DNA of 48,177 nt from an uncultured Parabacteroides sp. (GTDB lineage Bacteria; Bacteroidota; Bacteroidia; Bacteroidales; Tannerellaceae): the NCBI RefSeq assembly GCF_905196875.1, contig NZ_CAJJWO010000037.1, positions 1 to 48,177 on the forward strand. Direction: 5' to 3'. The notes under the pieces are model-generated. The model was not told where the DNA came from, searched no databases, and was given only the letters and a program-made list of their open reading frames with translations. The translations under genes were made by a program, and so were the position numbers. The stretch's first letter is position 1; every line of letters begins with the position of its first letter. This document shows positions 40,985-48,177 of the stretch, piece by piece.

Positions 40985-42181
40985 TTAAAAATCCGTATCA
41001 AATTTCTCTATAATAGGATTTGCTTCTTGGATATCATGCGGTGTATAAATGTCAGTCATCAGTATAGAGCTGTGTCGAGCCTGATCACGAACACTGATAT
41101 TATCAAGTTTGCATCGAAGCATAGTAGTTACACCTGTATCTTTCAATGAGTAAAATTTATATTCCTTTGGAAACTTCAATCCTTTACGCACATATCGATT
41201 CCAGTAATCTCTAAATTGTTTTTCCGAACGTTGCTCTTTGCTCGGCATAAAACCGGATCCAAACAAATAATAATCGTTTGGGGCAGATAAGACGCCTAAG
41301 TCAAGCATCAGCTCTATAATCTTTTTGTTAATCGTTACCACTGCGCTTTTCCTATTTTTCGAATTTTCCTCCGATATAAATATGGTCCTATTCTTAATCG
41401 ATATATCTCCGATCTTTATCAATGACATTTCTTTCGGTCGTATAAAACAATAGAACAATATATATGTAGCCAACAAATAATGACGGTTATGACCGACAAC
41501 GAATGATTTTAATTTTGCCAAGCTATCAGCAGGAATCACTGTCCTACTCTTTTTTCTACTCCTTTTACCTATCACTTCAATACTCTCCGTTGCTATAGTT
41601 TTATGATATCCCTGTCTCACCAGGTACTTTGCAAATACGCGAAGCCACATAAGATAATTATCCCGTGTCTGTGGAGAATTATCCCGATCTATATAAATAT
41701 GCTCAAGGAATTCATTTAGGTACTCCCTGTTCAATTGATATATATATGTAATTGGATTTTTTAAACTTTTATTGTATTTCCGTAGATTTCTAAGATAGGA
41801 CATGTAACTGGTGTAAGAATCTTCACGTAAAATATCATCTTGAAAATATCGTGTAGCCAACTTTATATAAGCTTCACAAGCTTCATCAAACAAGACATAG
41901 GCTTTACTGTTCTCTGATTCGATCCAAGGATTCCACCCGCGCCGTAACTTTTCATTCAAACGCGTCATTAAGTCAGCTGCATATTTCCTGCGTTCAGTAA
42001 CTTTTGTGATATAATTCAGTTTGATCCGCTTTATTTTCATTTTACCCTCCACCGGATTGAAAGCATAAAAACCAATATACCACTCTTTACCTGTGTACAA
42101 TTTGGGAAGCGTATAGGATATAATATCCTGTAATTCTGTATTTTTCTGAGATTTGGGCATTTTTTTTTTGGACGAATTCAT
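40985..42181 (-). CDS. int: Phage integrase (tyrosine recombinase) at right prophage end
   Basis: This 398-residue protein has an N-terminal DNA-arm-binding-like part, then a core-binding domain (about 95-200). The catalytic domain has Arg248 (FIRPKEM), Lys near 275-278, ARH with His370, and nucleophile Tyr379 in DIYTPHD. The usual H-x-x-R box reads YSLKDTG (Tyr344, Lys347), a non-standard box II also seen, to my memory, in other Bacteroidetes integrases. Its position about 100 nt from tRNA-Pro with the tRNA 3' end facing it fits tRNA-targeted integration. The start region CTCCCGGaaCTCTCCCGG upstream may be an arm site. Confidence 0.88.
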   Translation of the reverse strand: MNSSKKKMPKSQKNTELQDIISYTLPKLYTGKEWYIGFYAFNPVEGKMKIKRIKLNYITKVTERRKYAADLMTRLNEKLRRGWNPWIESENSKAYVLFDEACEAYIKLATRYFQDDILREDSYTSYMSYLRNLRKYNKSLKNPITYIYQLNREYLNEFLEHIYIDRDNSPQTRDNYLMWLRVFAKYLVRQGYHKTIATESIEVIGKRSRKKSRTVIPADSLAKLKSFVVGHNRHYLLATYILFYCFIRPKEMSLIKIGDISIKNRTIFISEENSKNRKSAVVTINKKIIELMLDLGVLSAPNDYYLFGSGFMPSKEQRSEKQFRDYWNRYVRKGLKFPKEYKFYSLKDTGVTTMLRCKLDNISVRDQARHSSILMTDIYTPHDIQEANPIIEKFDTDF

Positions 42182-42241
42182 ATCCGCACAAAATCGTTTT
42201 CAAATGTCTCCCGGAACTCTCCCGGCTGTATCTAAAAAGGT

Positions 42242-42276
42242 ATAGGCAAATATCTAATAATTAGATATTTGCCTAT
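42242..42276 (-). terminator. Perfect 16-bp hairpin, probable terminator of tRNA-Pro
   Basis: 42,242-42,257 and 42,261-42,276 are perfect 16-nt complements around TAA. On the minus strand the stem is followed by ACCTTTTTAGA, a T-run, so it fits termination of tRNA-Pro. It lies between the tRNA and the integrase. Depending on where the crossover occurs it may be host or phage DNA. Confidence 0.65.
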
Positions 42277-42283
42277 CAAGTAG

Positions 42284-42356
42284 TCGGGATGAGAAGACTC
42301 GAACTTCCGACCTCCACGTCCCGAACGTGGCGCGCTACCAACTGTGCTACATCCCG
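42284..42356 (-). tRNA. tRNA-Pro (anticodon CGG)
   Basis: Read on the minus strand, the 73-nt gene has a 7-bp acceptor stem (CGGGATG with CATCCCG), D-arm AGTTGGTAGC, anticodon stem-loop CCACG-TTCGGGA-CGTGG with anticodon CGG, and T-arm GTTCGAGT. No CCA is encoded after the discriminator A. It is the likely integration target of the prophage. Confidence 0.95.
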
Positions 42357-42372
42357 TTTTTGATTACGGCTG

Positions 42373-42402
42373 CAAAGGTACAACTAATTTTGAACCTGCA
42401 AA
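42373..42402 (-). promoter_or_regulatory. tRNA-Pro promoter
   Basis: On the minus strand TTTG (42,402-42,399), 18 nt, then TACCTTTG (42,380-42,373). This is a near-ideal Bacteroidales promoter 16 nt before the tRNA 5' end. Confidence 0.75.
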
Positions 42403-42491
42403 CATTTCCGGCATTTTTTTTACAGAAAACAGTAAAAAAAACAACAGACTACTTACTCTTTAAAATTTCTTGATATTTTTCTCTCAAAAGA

Positions 42492-42522
42492 TTTGGAGTA
42501 TTCAAAACTTTCCCTACCTTTG
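42492..42522 (+). promoter_or_regulatory. tRNA-Phe promoter
   Basis: TTTG at 42,492-42,495, 19 nt, TACCTTTG at 42,515-42,522: full match to the Bacteroidales vegetative consensus, 20 nt before the tRNA. Confidence 0.85.
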
Positions 42523-42542
42523 CACCCGTTAAACAAAACAAT

Positions 42543-42615
42543 GGTGCCATAGCTCAGTTGGTAGAGCAAAGGACTGAAAATCCTTGTGTCCCCGGTTCGA
42601 TTCCTGGTGGCACCA
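42543..42615 (+). tRNA. tRNA-Phe (anticodon GAA)
   Basis: This 73-nt gene has acceptor stem GGTGCCA with TGGCACC, D-arm AGCTCAGTTGGTAGAGC, anticodon loop CTGAAAA (anticodon GAA) and T-arm CCGGTTCGATTCCTGG. No CCA is encoded. It lies divergently from tRNA-Pro with its own promoter and terminator. Confidence 0.97.
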
Positions 42616-42625
42616 CTGAAAATCA

Positions 42626-42656
42626 AGCAGTTACATTCTATTGTAACTGCTTTTTT
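42626..42656 (+). terminator. tRNA-Phe terminator
   Basis: AGCAGTTAC (42,626-42,634) and GTAACTGCT (42,643-42,651) form a perfect 9-bp stem followed by TTTTT, 10 nt after the tRNA. Confidence 0.9.
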
Positions 42657-42728
42657 CGTATACAACTCTCTTCTTTTTATAAAAAGCCACCTGTCTTCTG
42701 AATTTTTTGTGTCAGTTTATACAATACT

Positions 42729-43031
42729 TTATGACTGGAATTTAGTGTTTTCAGTAACATACGATTTCAAATACTTTCTTAAATGATAATACCTATAAAC
42801 TCCTACAATAAACAAGATTACACCTGATACTAAACAGATCCATGCCACCATTCTCAGATGCTGGATAATTTCGATCTCAAATATCCCCATTCCCACCGTC
42901 AAAAGGTATAAAGAAGTACGTATATAAGAAAAGAGCGTCTGCTCATTAGCCAACCTGGTTCTTTCGAGTGCAAGAAGATCTCTTAAGATAATTTCCTCAT
43001 GATTTTTTAACTTCTCCATGTTATCTGCCAT
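42729..43031 (-). CDS. DUF202 (YidH-like) membrane protein
   Basis: This 100-residue protein has the DUF202 signature: an N-terminal 'REIILRDLLALERTRLANEQTLFSYIRTSL'-type segment (here LLALERTRLANEQTLFSYIR), followed by two transmembrane helices (about 41-57 and 61-82). The C-terminus is basic. The family is widespread with no settled function. It lies on the host side of the tRNAs and is transcribed alone, divergently from the PepSY-like gene. The 243-nt gap between them shows no clear promoter to me. Confidence 0.8.
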   Translation of the reverse strand: MADNMEKLKNHEEIILRDLLALERTRLANEQTLFSYIRTSLYLLTVGMGIFEIEIIQHLRMVAWICLVSGVILFIVGVYRYYHLRKYLKSYVTENTKFQS

Positions 43032-43274
43032 TTTCTCTTTTAATTTTTACTGTAAGCTATATATTCAAAACAGACAAATAAGAGATGTTGTTGAGGAAAT
43101 TTTCATCACATCCCCACAATTATCCACACCTTACCCCAGTTTCGGCATAAGGGCATAAAACAACAATATCACTGATGTACAACAACATACCCCTTCATAC
43201 ATTTTTCTGGCACACATATTGGATTATACTAAGTGTATTAGTAATAAAGATTGTTTAATTTAAAAATTAAAATC

Positions 43275-43583
43275 ATGAAAAAGGTATTAGTTGCAATAGC
43301 AATGATGATGGGAGTTGGTAGTTTCAGTGCATTCGCAGCAGAAACAAGTGTTGATTCAGTAGCATGCTGTCAGTCTACACAAGATGAATATACTAAGATT
43401 GAAGTATCAGAAGTCCCCGATGCGGTAAAGGCTGCTGTAGAAAAAGCCTATGAAGGACAAACAATTAAAGAAGCTTCTGTTGCAGAAAAGGATGGGGCAA
43501 AAACGTACAAACTGGTTATCACCTCAGCAGAAGGAACAGAAAGCACCGTTATCTTTAACGACAAAGGAGAAGAGGTAAAATAA
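43275..43583 (+). CDS. Secreted PepSY-like domain protein
   Basis: ATG 43,275 (MKKVLVAIAMMMGVGSFSAFA) gives a classic Sec signal peptide with likely cleavage after Ala21, 102 residues in all; the longer frame from 43,251 is unnecessary. The mature part has the PepSY-like pattern 'EVPDAVKAAVEKAYEGQTIKEA' followed by two strands (KTYKLVITS, STVIFNDKGEEVK). Small periplasmic proteins of this kind are common in Bacteroidales. The function is unknown, possibly stress-related or inhibitory to a protease. Confidence 0.8.
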   Translation: MKKVLVAIAMMMGVGSFSAFAAETSVDSVACCQSTQDEYTKIEVSEVPDAVKAAVEKAYEGQTIKEASVAEKDGAKTYKLVITSAEGTESTVIFNDKGEEVK

Positions 43584-43617
43584 ATAAAAACAACAAAGGT
43601 TTTTAGCGGTTAAAATA

Positions 43618-43652
43618 ATGTCCGGATTTCTGAGAGGAGTCCGGACATTTAT
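43618..43652. terminator. Bidirectional terminator between convergent host genes
   Basis: ATGTCCGGA (43,618-43,626) pairs perfectly with TCCGGACAT (43,640-43,648), followed by TTATTT on the plus side. The convergent gene ends at 43,658. Confidence 0.8.
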
Positions 43653-43657
43653 TTATC

Positions 43658-43921
43658 TCAGCTTTCATACCGTTCTGCCCAGCTATGTATCACCGGACTT
43701 TCTATATCCACACCAAACTCCCGTGCCTTTTCCAGGATACGGTAAGCCAGCAATGGCTTTTTATCTTCTGGGGCATATCTGAAATAAGCCTCGGCCGCCC
43801 GTACATGAACACCATCAGGCATAGGAAACTCACGGGTTTCAGGAAGCCCGAAATCAGACGAAGGAAGTTCCTCACGCTCTTCTGTTGTTAATCTGTCGCT
43901 GGATTCTTTTATCATAATCAT
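43658..43921 (-). CDS. Small DUF6582-like hypothetical protein
   Basis: The product is 87 residues, or 85 from the second Met. The pattern 'LPSSDFGLPETREFPMPDGVHVRAAEAYFRYA' and the following 'KKPLLAYRILEKAREFGVDI' resembles small proteins and phage domains of unknown function (DUF6582, from memory) built on 'lP.s.FalPe.R.yPi.d..Ha..Al'. It is soluble, acidic and transcribed leftward on its own. Confidence 0.6.
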   Translation of the reverse strand: MIMIKESSDRLTTEEREELPSSDFGLPETREFPMPDGVHVRAAEAYFRYAPEDKKPLLAYRILEKAREFGVDIESPVIHSWAERYES

Positions 43922-44006
43922 TCATTTAGGAGATTTATTCCCTAATAACAGCTTCACGGTTATAAAGATTATGTACAGACTACTATTTAACCTACTAAAA
44001 CAGTTG

Positions 44007-44750
44007 CTAATCTTCTTTTCGCAACAAGATACTATCGAGTATGGAGTTGACAGTACCGGCTTTCTTTACTACCATCAAATGATCTCCTCCCTCAACAGGA
44101 AATACATTTTCCAACCGGTCATAAGGAAATATCTGATCAGCCGTACCATGAATATGATACAGGTGCTCACTCTTATTGTCTGGTATCCAATCAGTAATCT
44201 GTTCAAGAGCCCATTTTATATAGACAGGATCTGTTACAGTCATATATTCTGCCAGATCTGAATTGGAGGCATTATAAACCAGCCGGTTGAAAGCATTTGT
44301 TATAAAATCGGTGGAAGAAAAGAGTCGCTTAGGCATAAATTCCATCAGGTTCACTTTCCTGACTGCCTGAAATAGGACAGGGATTTCCTTTTTACTTTTG
44401 AAAGAAGAAATAATAACACATTTCGAAGGTCTCAGGAAAAGAGTCATCTCTTGCATAATCACTGCTCCGAAGGAATAACCTATCAGGATAAAAGGAGAAG
44501 TCGCATCTATAGCTTTCGCCATTGTACGGGCGTATTCTGATAGTGTCTCATCAGGTCTGGGGATATACCACTCGATATATACTTTCTTAAATCCTTTAGG
44601 AAGACGCAATTTATCGAAGACTTTGCAATTATAGCACATCCCGGAAATAAAATAGACATTGATATCCTTTATCTCCTTTTTCGAAAACCAATTTATCAAT
44701 GATGATAAACGCTTCCATATCCCAGGTGATGACGCTTTATTTTCTTCCAT
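44007..44750 (-). CDS. Alpha/beta hydrolase
   Basis: This 247-residue protein has the nucleophile elbow GYSFG (Ser93), a likely acid Asp205 in HGTADQIFP and the catalytic His224 in GGDHLMVV, in the usual order. There is no signal peptide. Substrate cannot be read; the family includes esterases and lipases of many kinds. It lies 76 nt downstream of the AraC gene on the same strand, so it may be the last gene of that unit or separately transcribed. Confidence 0.8.
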   Translation of the reverse strand: MEENKASSPGIWKRLSSLINWFSKKEIKDINVYFISGMCYNCKVFDKLRLPKGFKKVYIEWYIPRPDETLSEYARTMAKAIDATSPFILIGYSFGAVIMQEMTLFLRPSKCVIISSFKSKKEIPVLFQAVRKVNLMEFMPKRLFSSTDFITNAFNRLVYNASNSDLAEYMTVTDPVYIKWALEQITDWIPDNKSEHLYHIHGTADQIFPYDRLENVFPVEGGDHLMVVKKAGTVNSILDSILLRKED

Positions 44751-44826
44751 ATAGTTCTTACTCTTTATATAAGCATAAAGATAACTATTTTGTTCAAAAG
44801 CCCCATATTTCCAGCCAATAAGATTA

Positions 44827-45726
44827 TTATTCCGATTTTAACTGACGTAGGAGCTCGGAGGGAGTACAACCAAACTGCTGCTTACAAAAACGAGTAAAAT
44901 GGGTAGCCGAATTGAACTTGTAGAGCCTCATTATATCACTCAAAGTATTCCCCGGCTCAGCTAGTTTAAAACGGACATGTTTAGCTTTCTGTTTCAGAAT
45001 CCACTGATGGGGAGACAAACCAAACTCTTCCCGGAACTTATTATTGAAATTCGTACGTCCCATCCCTGCTATCTTTGCCAGATCATCCACATGATCTACC
45101 TTCAGATAATTTTCCAGTATCAGCGAACGGAAATCCAGTGACTTCCCGACAATCGGATGGAACAAATAAGCCAACTCTTCTTTCTTATAAAATCCACGAA
45201 GCAGCAAAAACAGTTCCAACGACTTTATCTCATGTAGATGTTTGCAATTCATTTTACACTCCATGTATTCGATCAGCGTATTCAGAAAAGACTTCAAGGG
45301 AGGATAGATCACAATAGGTTCAAAATCATACTGTATCTTATTACACAGGGGGGCCAGGGATTGAAGTTCCATTTTATTACAAGCCCCTGGGAAACGGTCA
45401 AATGTAAATATAACAACATTCGATGCAGACAATATCCTGCATGAAAAATCAGCGGATTTAGGTATCAGAATAAACTCTCCCGATCTGATTATCTTATTTC
45501 TCTGTTCATTACAACAAATGACAGCTTCTCCTTCCAGAAAAAAAATCAAATGATGATAATCCCTATCTTGTTCTCTCAGATCGTTTTCCTCATTCAATAT
45601 CCGATGCTTAAACCCGACTAAAATATTCGGAGAATATTCCCTGCAAGATACATGCTCTTCCAAATAAAGTAATTTTTTCATTACACACCCTATTTTAAAA
45701 ATTCTAACATTAGTGTTTTTTCTCAT
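44827..45726 (-). CDS. AraC-family transcriptional regulator
   Basis: The product is 299 residues from 45,726, or 284 from Met at 45,681 (MKKLLYLEEHVSC), which may be the true start. The N-terminal part is a cupin-like sensor ('YHHLIFFLEGEAVICC'). The C-terminal 100 residues carry two helix-turn-helices: 'VDDLAKIAGMGRTNFNNKFREEFG', then 'LSDIMRLYKFNSATHFTRFCKQQFGCTPSELL'. The target is unknown; the adjacent hydrolase on the same strand is a candidate. Confidence 0.85.
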   Translation of the reverse strand: MRKNTNVRIFKIGCVMKKLLYLEEHVSCREYSPNILVGFKHRILNEENDLREQDRDYHHLIFFLEGEAVICCNEQRNKIIRSGEFILIPKSADFSCRILSASNVVIFTFDRFPGACNKMELQSLAPLCNKIQYDFEPIVIYPPLKSFLNTLIEYMECKMNCKHLHEIKSLELFLLLRGFYKKEELAYLFHPIVGKSLDFRSLILENYLKVDHVDDLAKIAGMGRTNFNNKFREEFGLSPHQWILKQKAKHVRFKLAEPGNTLSDIMRLYKFNSATHFTRFCKQQFGCTPSELLRQLKSE

Positions 45727-46031
45727 GCATATCCATTGAGGATAGCATTAACGGCCGGGTCTTCCATTTACAGTATAAAAGGCATTATATTCATTACATG
45801 AAACAAAAGTATAATCTTTTACACTATAAACTACACACATTTTCGCCGTTAATGTTTACATATTCACCAGTCTAATACAGCCTAATAAATTATTGACTTG
45901 CATTAAACTTAATTAGTAATTTCAGAGGTATGTATCCAAATGATTTTCAACAAAACAAAGATGCAGCTTTTACGTATTCTGAAAAAGTAGCATCCCGTGA
46001 ACTATTTGTCTGAATTTTATCTTTATTCGAG
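45727..46031. promoter_or_regulatory. Intergenic region upstream of the AraC gene
   Basis: This 305-nt gap is very AT-rich. On the minus strand TACTTTTG (complement of 45,804-45,811) is a perfect -7 box that could serve the AraC gene, though no good -33 element lies 19-20 nt upstream. No terminator for the fumarase gene, which ends at 46,032, stands out, and there is no credible small gene. Confidence 0.4.
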
Positions 46032-47429
46032 TTAAATCTTACCGACCATTTTTGACGGATCGACCCAGGCATCAAACTCTTCTGCAGTTATATGACCTGA
46101 TTCGACAGCAGCCTGCTTCAACGTCTTATTTTCCCTGAATGCTTTCTGTGCAATAGCAGCAGCCTTATAATAACCTATCTTCGGATTAAGAGCCGTAACC
46201 AACATAAGCGAATCATCCAAATGTTTCTTTATATTCTCTTTTACAGGCTCGATACCGATAACGCAATTATCATTAAAACTTCTGCAACCATCACCGATCA
46301 GGCGGGCACTATGAAGGAAGTTATAAATAATCATCGGCTTGAAGACGTTCAGTTCGAACTGCCCGTTTGCCCCGCCTACCGATATAGCCACATCATTACC
46401 CATCACCTGTGCCGCGATCATTGTCAATGCTTCGCTCTGGGTCGGGTTCACTTTACCCGGCATAATGGAAGAACCGGGCTCATTCTCCGGAAGATGAATT
46501 TCACCTATCCCGGCACGAGGACCGGAACCAAGCATACGGATATCGTTTGCAATCTTCATCAAACTGACGGCAATGCCTTTCAATGCACCATGGGTAGAGA
46601 CGATAGCATCGTGAGTAGCTAATGCCTCGAATTTATTCGGTGCGGAACCAAACGGTAATCCGGTCAGTTGTGCTATTTTTCGGGCTACATTTTCTCCAAA
46701 ATTATCCGGCGTATTGATCCCCGTACCGACTGCTGTGCCACCTAAAGCCAGTTCAGCCAAATGCGGCAAAGTACTTTTCAAAGCATGAATACCATATTCC
46801 AGTTGAGCAGCATAGCCACTAAACTCCTGGCCAAGCGTCAGCGGCGTAGCATCCATAAAATGGGTACGTCCTATTTTTACGATCGGCATAAACTCACGGC
46901 TTTTCATGACTAAAGTCTTGTGCAGCATCTCAAGAGCCGGGATCGTATTTTCCCTAACCATTTTATATGCCGCGATATGCATAGCCGAAGGAAAAGTATC
47001 GTTGGACGACTGCGATTTATTCACATCATCGTTAGGTGATAAGATCTTTACCTCATCCGTCAGTTTTCCACCGTTCAACACATGCCCGCGATAGGCTATC
47101 ACTTCATTTACATTCATATTTGTTTGTGTTCCGCTACCGGTCTGCCAAACAACCAGAGGGAAAGAATCCTCCAGTTTTCCATCCAGTATCTCATCACAGA
47201 CACGTACAATCAGGTCACATTTTTCCGGAGATAACACACCGGCGTCTTTATTTGCCAGGGCCGCTCCCATTTTCAAATAAGCAAATGCCCGGATAATTTC
47301 TTTCGGCATCCGGTTTATATCCTGTGCAATCCTGAAGTTTTCAACACTACGCTGGGTCTGTGCGCCATAATAGGCATCGATGGGAACTTTTATGTTTCCC
47401 ATCGTATCTTTTTCTATCCGACATTCCAT
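46032..47429 (-). CDS. fumC: Fumarate hydratase, class II
   Basis: This 465-residue protein is full length for the iron-independent tetrameric fumarases. It interconverts fumarate and malate in the cytoplasm. Landmarks are 'DTMGNIKVPIDAYYGAQTQRS' at the N-terminus, 'WQTGSGTQTNMNVNEV' (95-110), 'NKSQSSNDTFPSAMH' (137-151), 'GRTHFMDATP' with His190, and the family signature GSSIMPGKVNPTQ with the mobile-loop Ser. The gene appears to be monocistronic. In Bacteroidales it would run in the reductive branch to succinate. Confidence 0.95.
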   Translation of the reverse strand: MECRIEKDTMGNIKVPIDAYYGAQTQRSVENFRIAQDINRMPKEIIRAFAYLKMGAALANKDAGVLSPEKCDLIVRVCDEILDGKLEDSFPLVVWQTGSGTQTNMNVNEVIAYRGHVLNGGKLTDEVKILSPNDDVNKSQSSNDTFPSAMHIAAYKMVRENTIPALEMLHKTLVMKSREFMPIVKIGRTHFMDATPLTLGQEFSGYAAQLEYGIHALKSTLPHLAELALGGTAVGTGINTPDNFGENVARKIAQLTGLPFGSAPNKFEALATHDAIVSTHGALKGIAVSLMKIANDIRMLGSGPRAGIGEIHLPENEPGSSIMPGKVNPTQSEALTMIAAQVMGNDVAISVGGANGQFELNVFKPMIIYNFLHSARLIGDGCRSFNDNCVIGIEPVKENIKKHLDDSLMLVTALNPKIGYYKAAAIAQKAFRENKTLKQAAVESGHITAEEFDAWVDPSKMVGKI

Positions 47430-47566
47430 AAGTCTTTCTTTTTAATATCTATCATTTATAGAACCATACAAAGAATGAATTGTTTACGTTCCCAGAGCGT
47501 ATCTTTTAGGATGCCAAAAGCTCTCACACGACTTTTGACACCCTCTTTCAACATCAGAAACCGTTT

Positions 47567-47935
47567 TTACTTATCGGAATACAATCCCAGCGTATTTCCT
47601 TCGCTGTCGGTAAACATCGCGAAGTAGCCGCGGCCTTCAGATTCGATCTTTGTCTTTTCACGAACAATGCCGCCGCCGTTGGCTTTGATCAGGGAAAGCG
47701 TTGTTTCCATATCGTCTACATTCAGGTGGACAAGCACGCCATCCTTTGCCGGAAGGAAATCAGCGGCCCAGGAGATAGCGCCCAGAGCCAGTCCGTCCTC
47801 ATCGGGGAAGAAAGCCATCTTTTCTGTTTCACATTCCATCACGCTCAATTCCAGGTTCAATACTGCTTCGTAAAACTTCACGGCTCTTCCGAAGTCTGCC
47901 GTCGGGATCTCAAAGAAAGAAACTAACTTTTTCAT
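47567..47935 (-). CDS. VOC-family (glyoxalase/bleomycin resistance-like) protein
   Basis: ATG 47,935 gives 122 residues (MKKLVSFFEIPTADFGRAVKFYEAVL). It has the paired beta-alpha-beta-beta-beta modules of the vicinal oxygen chelate fold, with 'VLVHLNVDDMETTLSLIKANGGGIV' and 'GYFAMFTDSEGNTLGLYS' being standard for small stand-alone VOC proteins. Metal ligands would include the His of VHLNV and a Glu. The substrate is unknown. It is preceded on the same strand by an AraC-type regulator ending 91 nt upstream, a common pairing. Confidence 0.85.
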   Translation of the reverse strand: MKKLVSFFEIPTADFGRAVKFYEAVLNLELSVMECETEKMAFFPDEDGLALGAISWAADFLPAKDGVLVHLNVDDMETTLSLIKANGGGIVREKTKIESEGRGYFAMFTDSEGNTLGLYSDK

Positions 47936-48025
47936 ATTCACTTTTTTTTGTTGTTAAACTATTTCTGCCAATTGACAAGGCAAAGGTAGGGCACGCTAAA
48001 CGCCCAAACTTGGAAAAAAAGGACA

Positions 48026-48177
48026 TTACTCGTTGTCGGTAGAAAAATAATCGGAGTAGGGAGCACACAGTGACAAATACTCTCCCGGAGTATAGCCGGA
48101 GAATATTTTGAACTCGTTGATCAGGTGCGGCTGGTCGTAGAAACCACATTCGCAGGCCAGTCGCGAAAAAGTCATGG
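48026..48177 (-). CDS. AraC-family regulator, C-terminal fragment
   Basis: The minus-strand frame is open from the window edge to TAA at 48,026-48,028. It encodes 'LACECGFYDQPHLINEFK' and 'FSGYTPGEYLSL', the second helix-turn-helix of an AraC/XylS-type protein. The start lies outside the window. It probably regulates the VOC gene just downstream. Confidence 0.85.
   Translation of the reverse strand, partial: MTFSRLACECGFYDQPHLINEFKIFSGYTPGEYLSLCAPYSDYFSTDNE

Larger units (their letters stand above)
1..42283. mobile_element. Prophage of a tailed, siphovirus-like temperate phage (left end outside window)
   Basis: A continuous set of phage genes fills this interval: primase-helicase, prohead protease, capsid, terminase, portal, lysis genes, tape measure, fibres and, at the right edge, an integrase on the minus strand. 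No contractile sheath gene was recognised, and the long tape measure suggests a long non-contractile tail. The right limit is inferred from the integrase lying about 100 bp from tRNA-Pro, whose 3' end faces the phage, the usual layout of a tRNA attachment site. No second copy of the tRNA 3' end was seen in the window, so the left attachment site and the exact right boundary are unknown. Confidence 0.9.

Noticed and set aside
43120..43128. Perfect DnaA box TTATCCACA
   Set aside because: A single copy without neighbours or AT-rich unwinding region is expected by chance; not an origin.

Overview
The window is a junction between a temperate tailed phage (about 1-42,280) and host chromosome (about 42,284-48,177) in a member of the Bacteroidales. 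Evidence for the order is the repeated -33 TTG/TTTG plus -7 TAnnTTTG promoter architecture, the weak Shine-Dalgarno signals and the protein families. A class II fumarase and the AraC/VOC neighbourhood would suit Parabacteroides, but the genus is a guess. The prophage runs off the left edge, so its left attachment site, and probably its repressor, are not visible. On the right it ends next to a tRNA-Pro(CGG) gene whose 3' end faces the phage integrase.

Phage layout, left to right. (1) 1-6642, early region: small hypothetical genes, a tyrosine recombinase, a small DNA-binding protein and a 1303-residue primase-helicase. (2) 6643-7203: noncoding segment with about 16 copies of the octamer TGTAGGTC, a probable replication origin. 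(3) 7204-15,744: two small genes, prohead protease, major capsid, a second structural protein (probably tail tube), a pair of overlapping frames that look joined by a -1 frameshift, and the small and large terminase. (4) 15,998-20,058: portal and connector genes chained by ATGA overlaps. (5) 20,119-21,343: lysis cassette with a coiled-coil membrane protein, an endolysin and a spanin-like lipoprotein. (6) 21,386-25,991: cargo island, divided by terminators and served by host-type promoters. It holds HicAB, small unknown genes, a stand-alone type I restriction HsdR-N-like nuclease domain with a SHOCT membrane protein, and a structured leader ahead of three coupled small genes. (7) 26,010-40,921: tape measure, baseplate or tip proteins, fibres, a DUF4376-like protein, a LamG-like protein and a Gly-rich protein. 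(8) 40,985-42,181, minus strand: integrase.

The regulation hangs together. Five late operons start at a shared element, a GTCCTTT-centred -33 region and a -7 box exactly 18 nt beyond a 10-nt motif, at 8176, 15,959, 20,060, 26,442 and 31,896. The cargo promoters instead carry the host consensus (TTG, 19-20 nt, TAnnTTTG), often overlapped by palindromes. This suggests cargo expression in the lysogen and phage-controlled late expression.

The host part holds tRNA-Pro, tRNA-Phe, a DUF202 membrane protein, a secreted PepSY-like protein, a small acidic protein, an alpha/beta hydrolase, an AraC regulator, class II fumarase, a VOC-family protein and the C-terminus of a second AraC-type regulator.

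Strongest items for follow-up: the five-member late-promoter family, the slippery A9 site at 12,838, the octamer array at 6819-7161, the three-copy competing leader at 25,037-25,244, and the related C-terminal beta-domains on several virion proteins. All calls come from reading the sequence and recalling families. No searches or folding programs were run.
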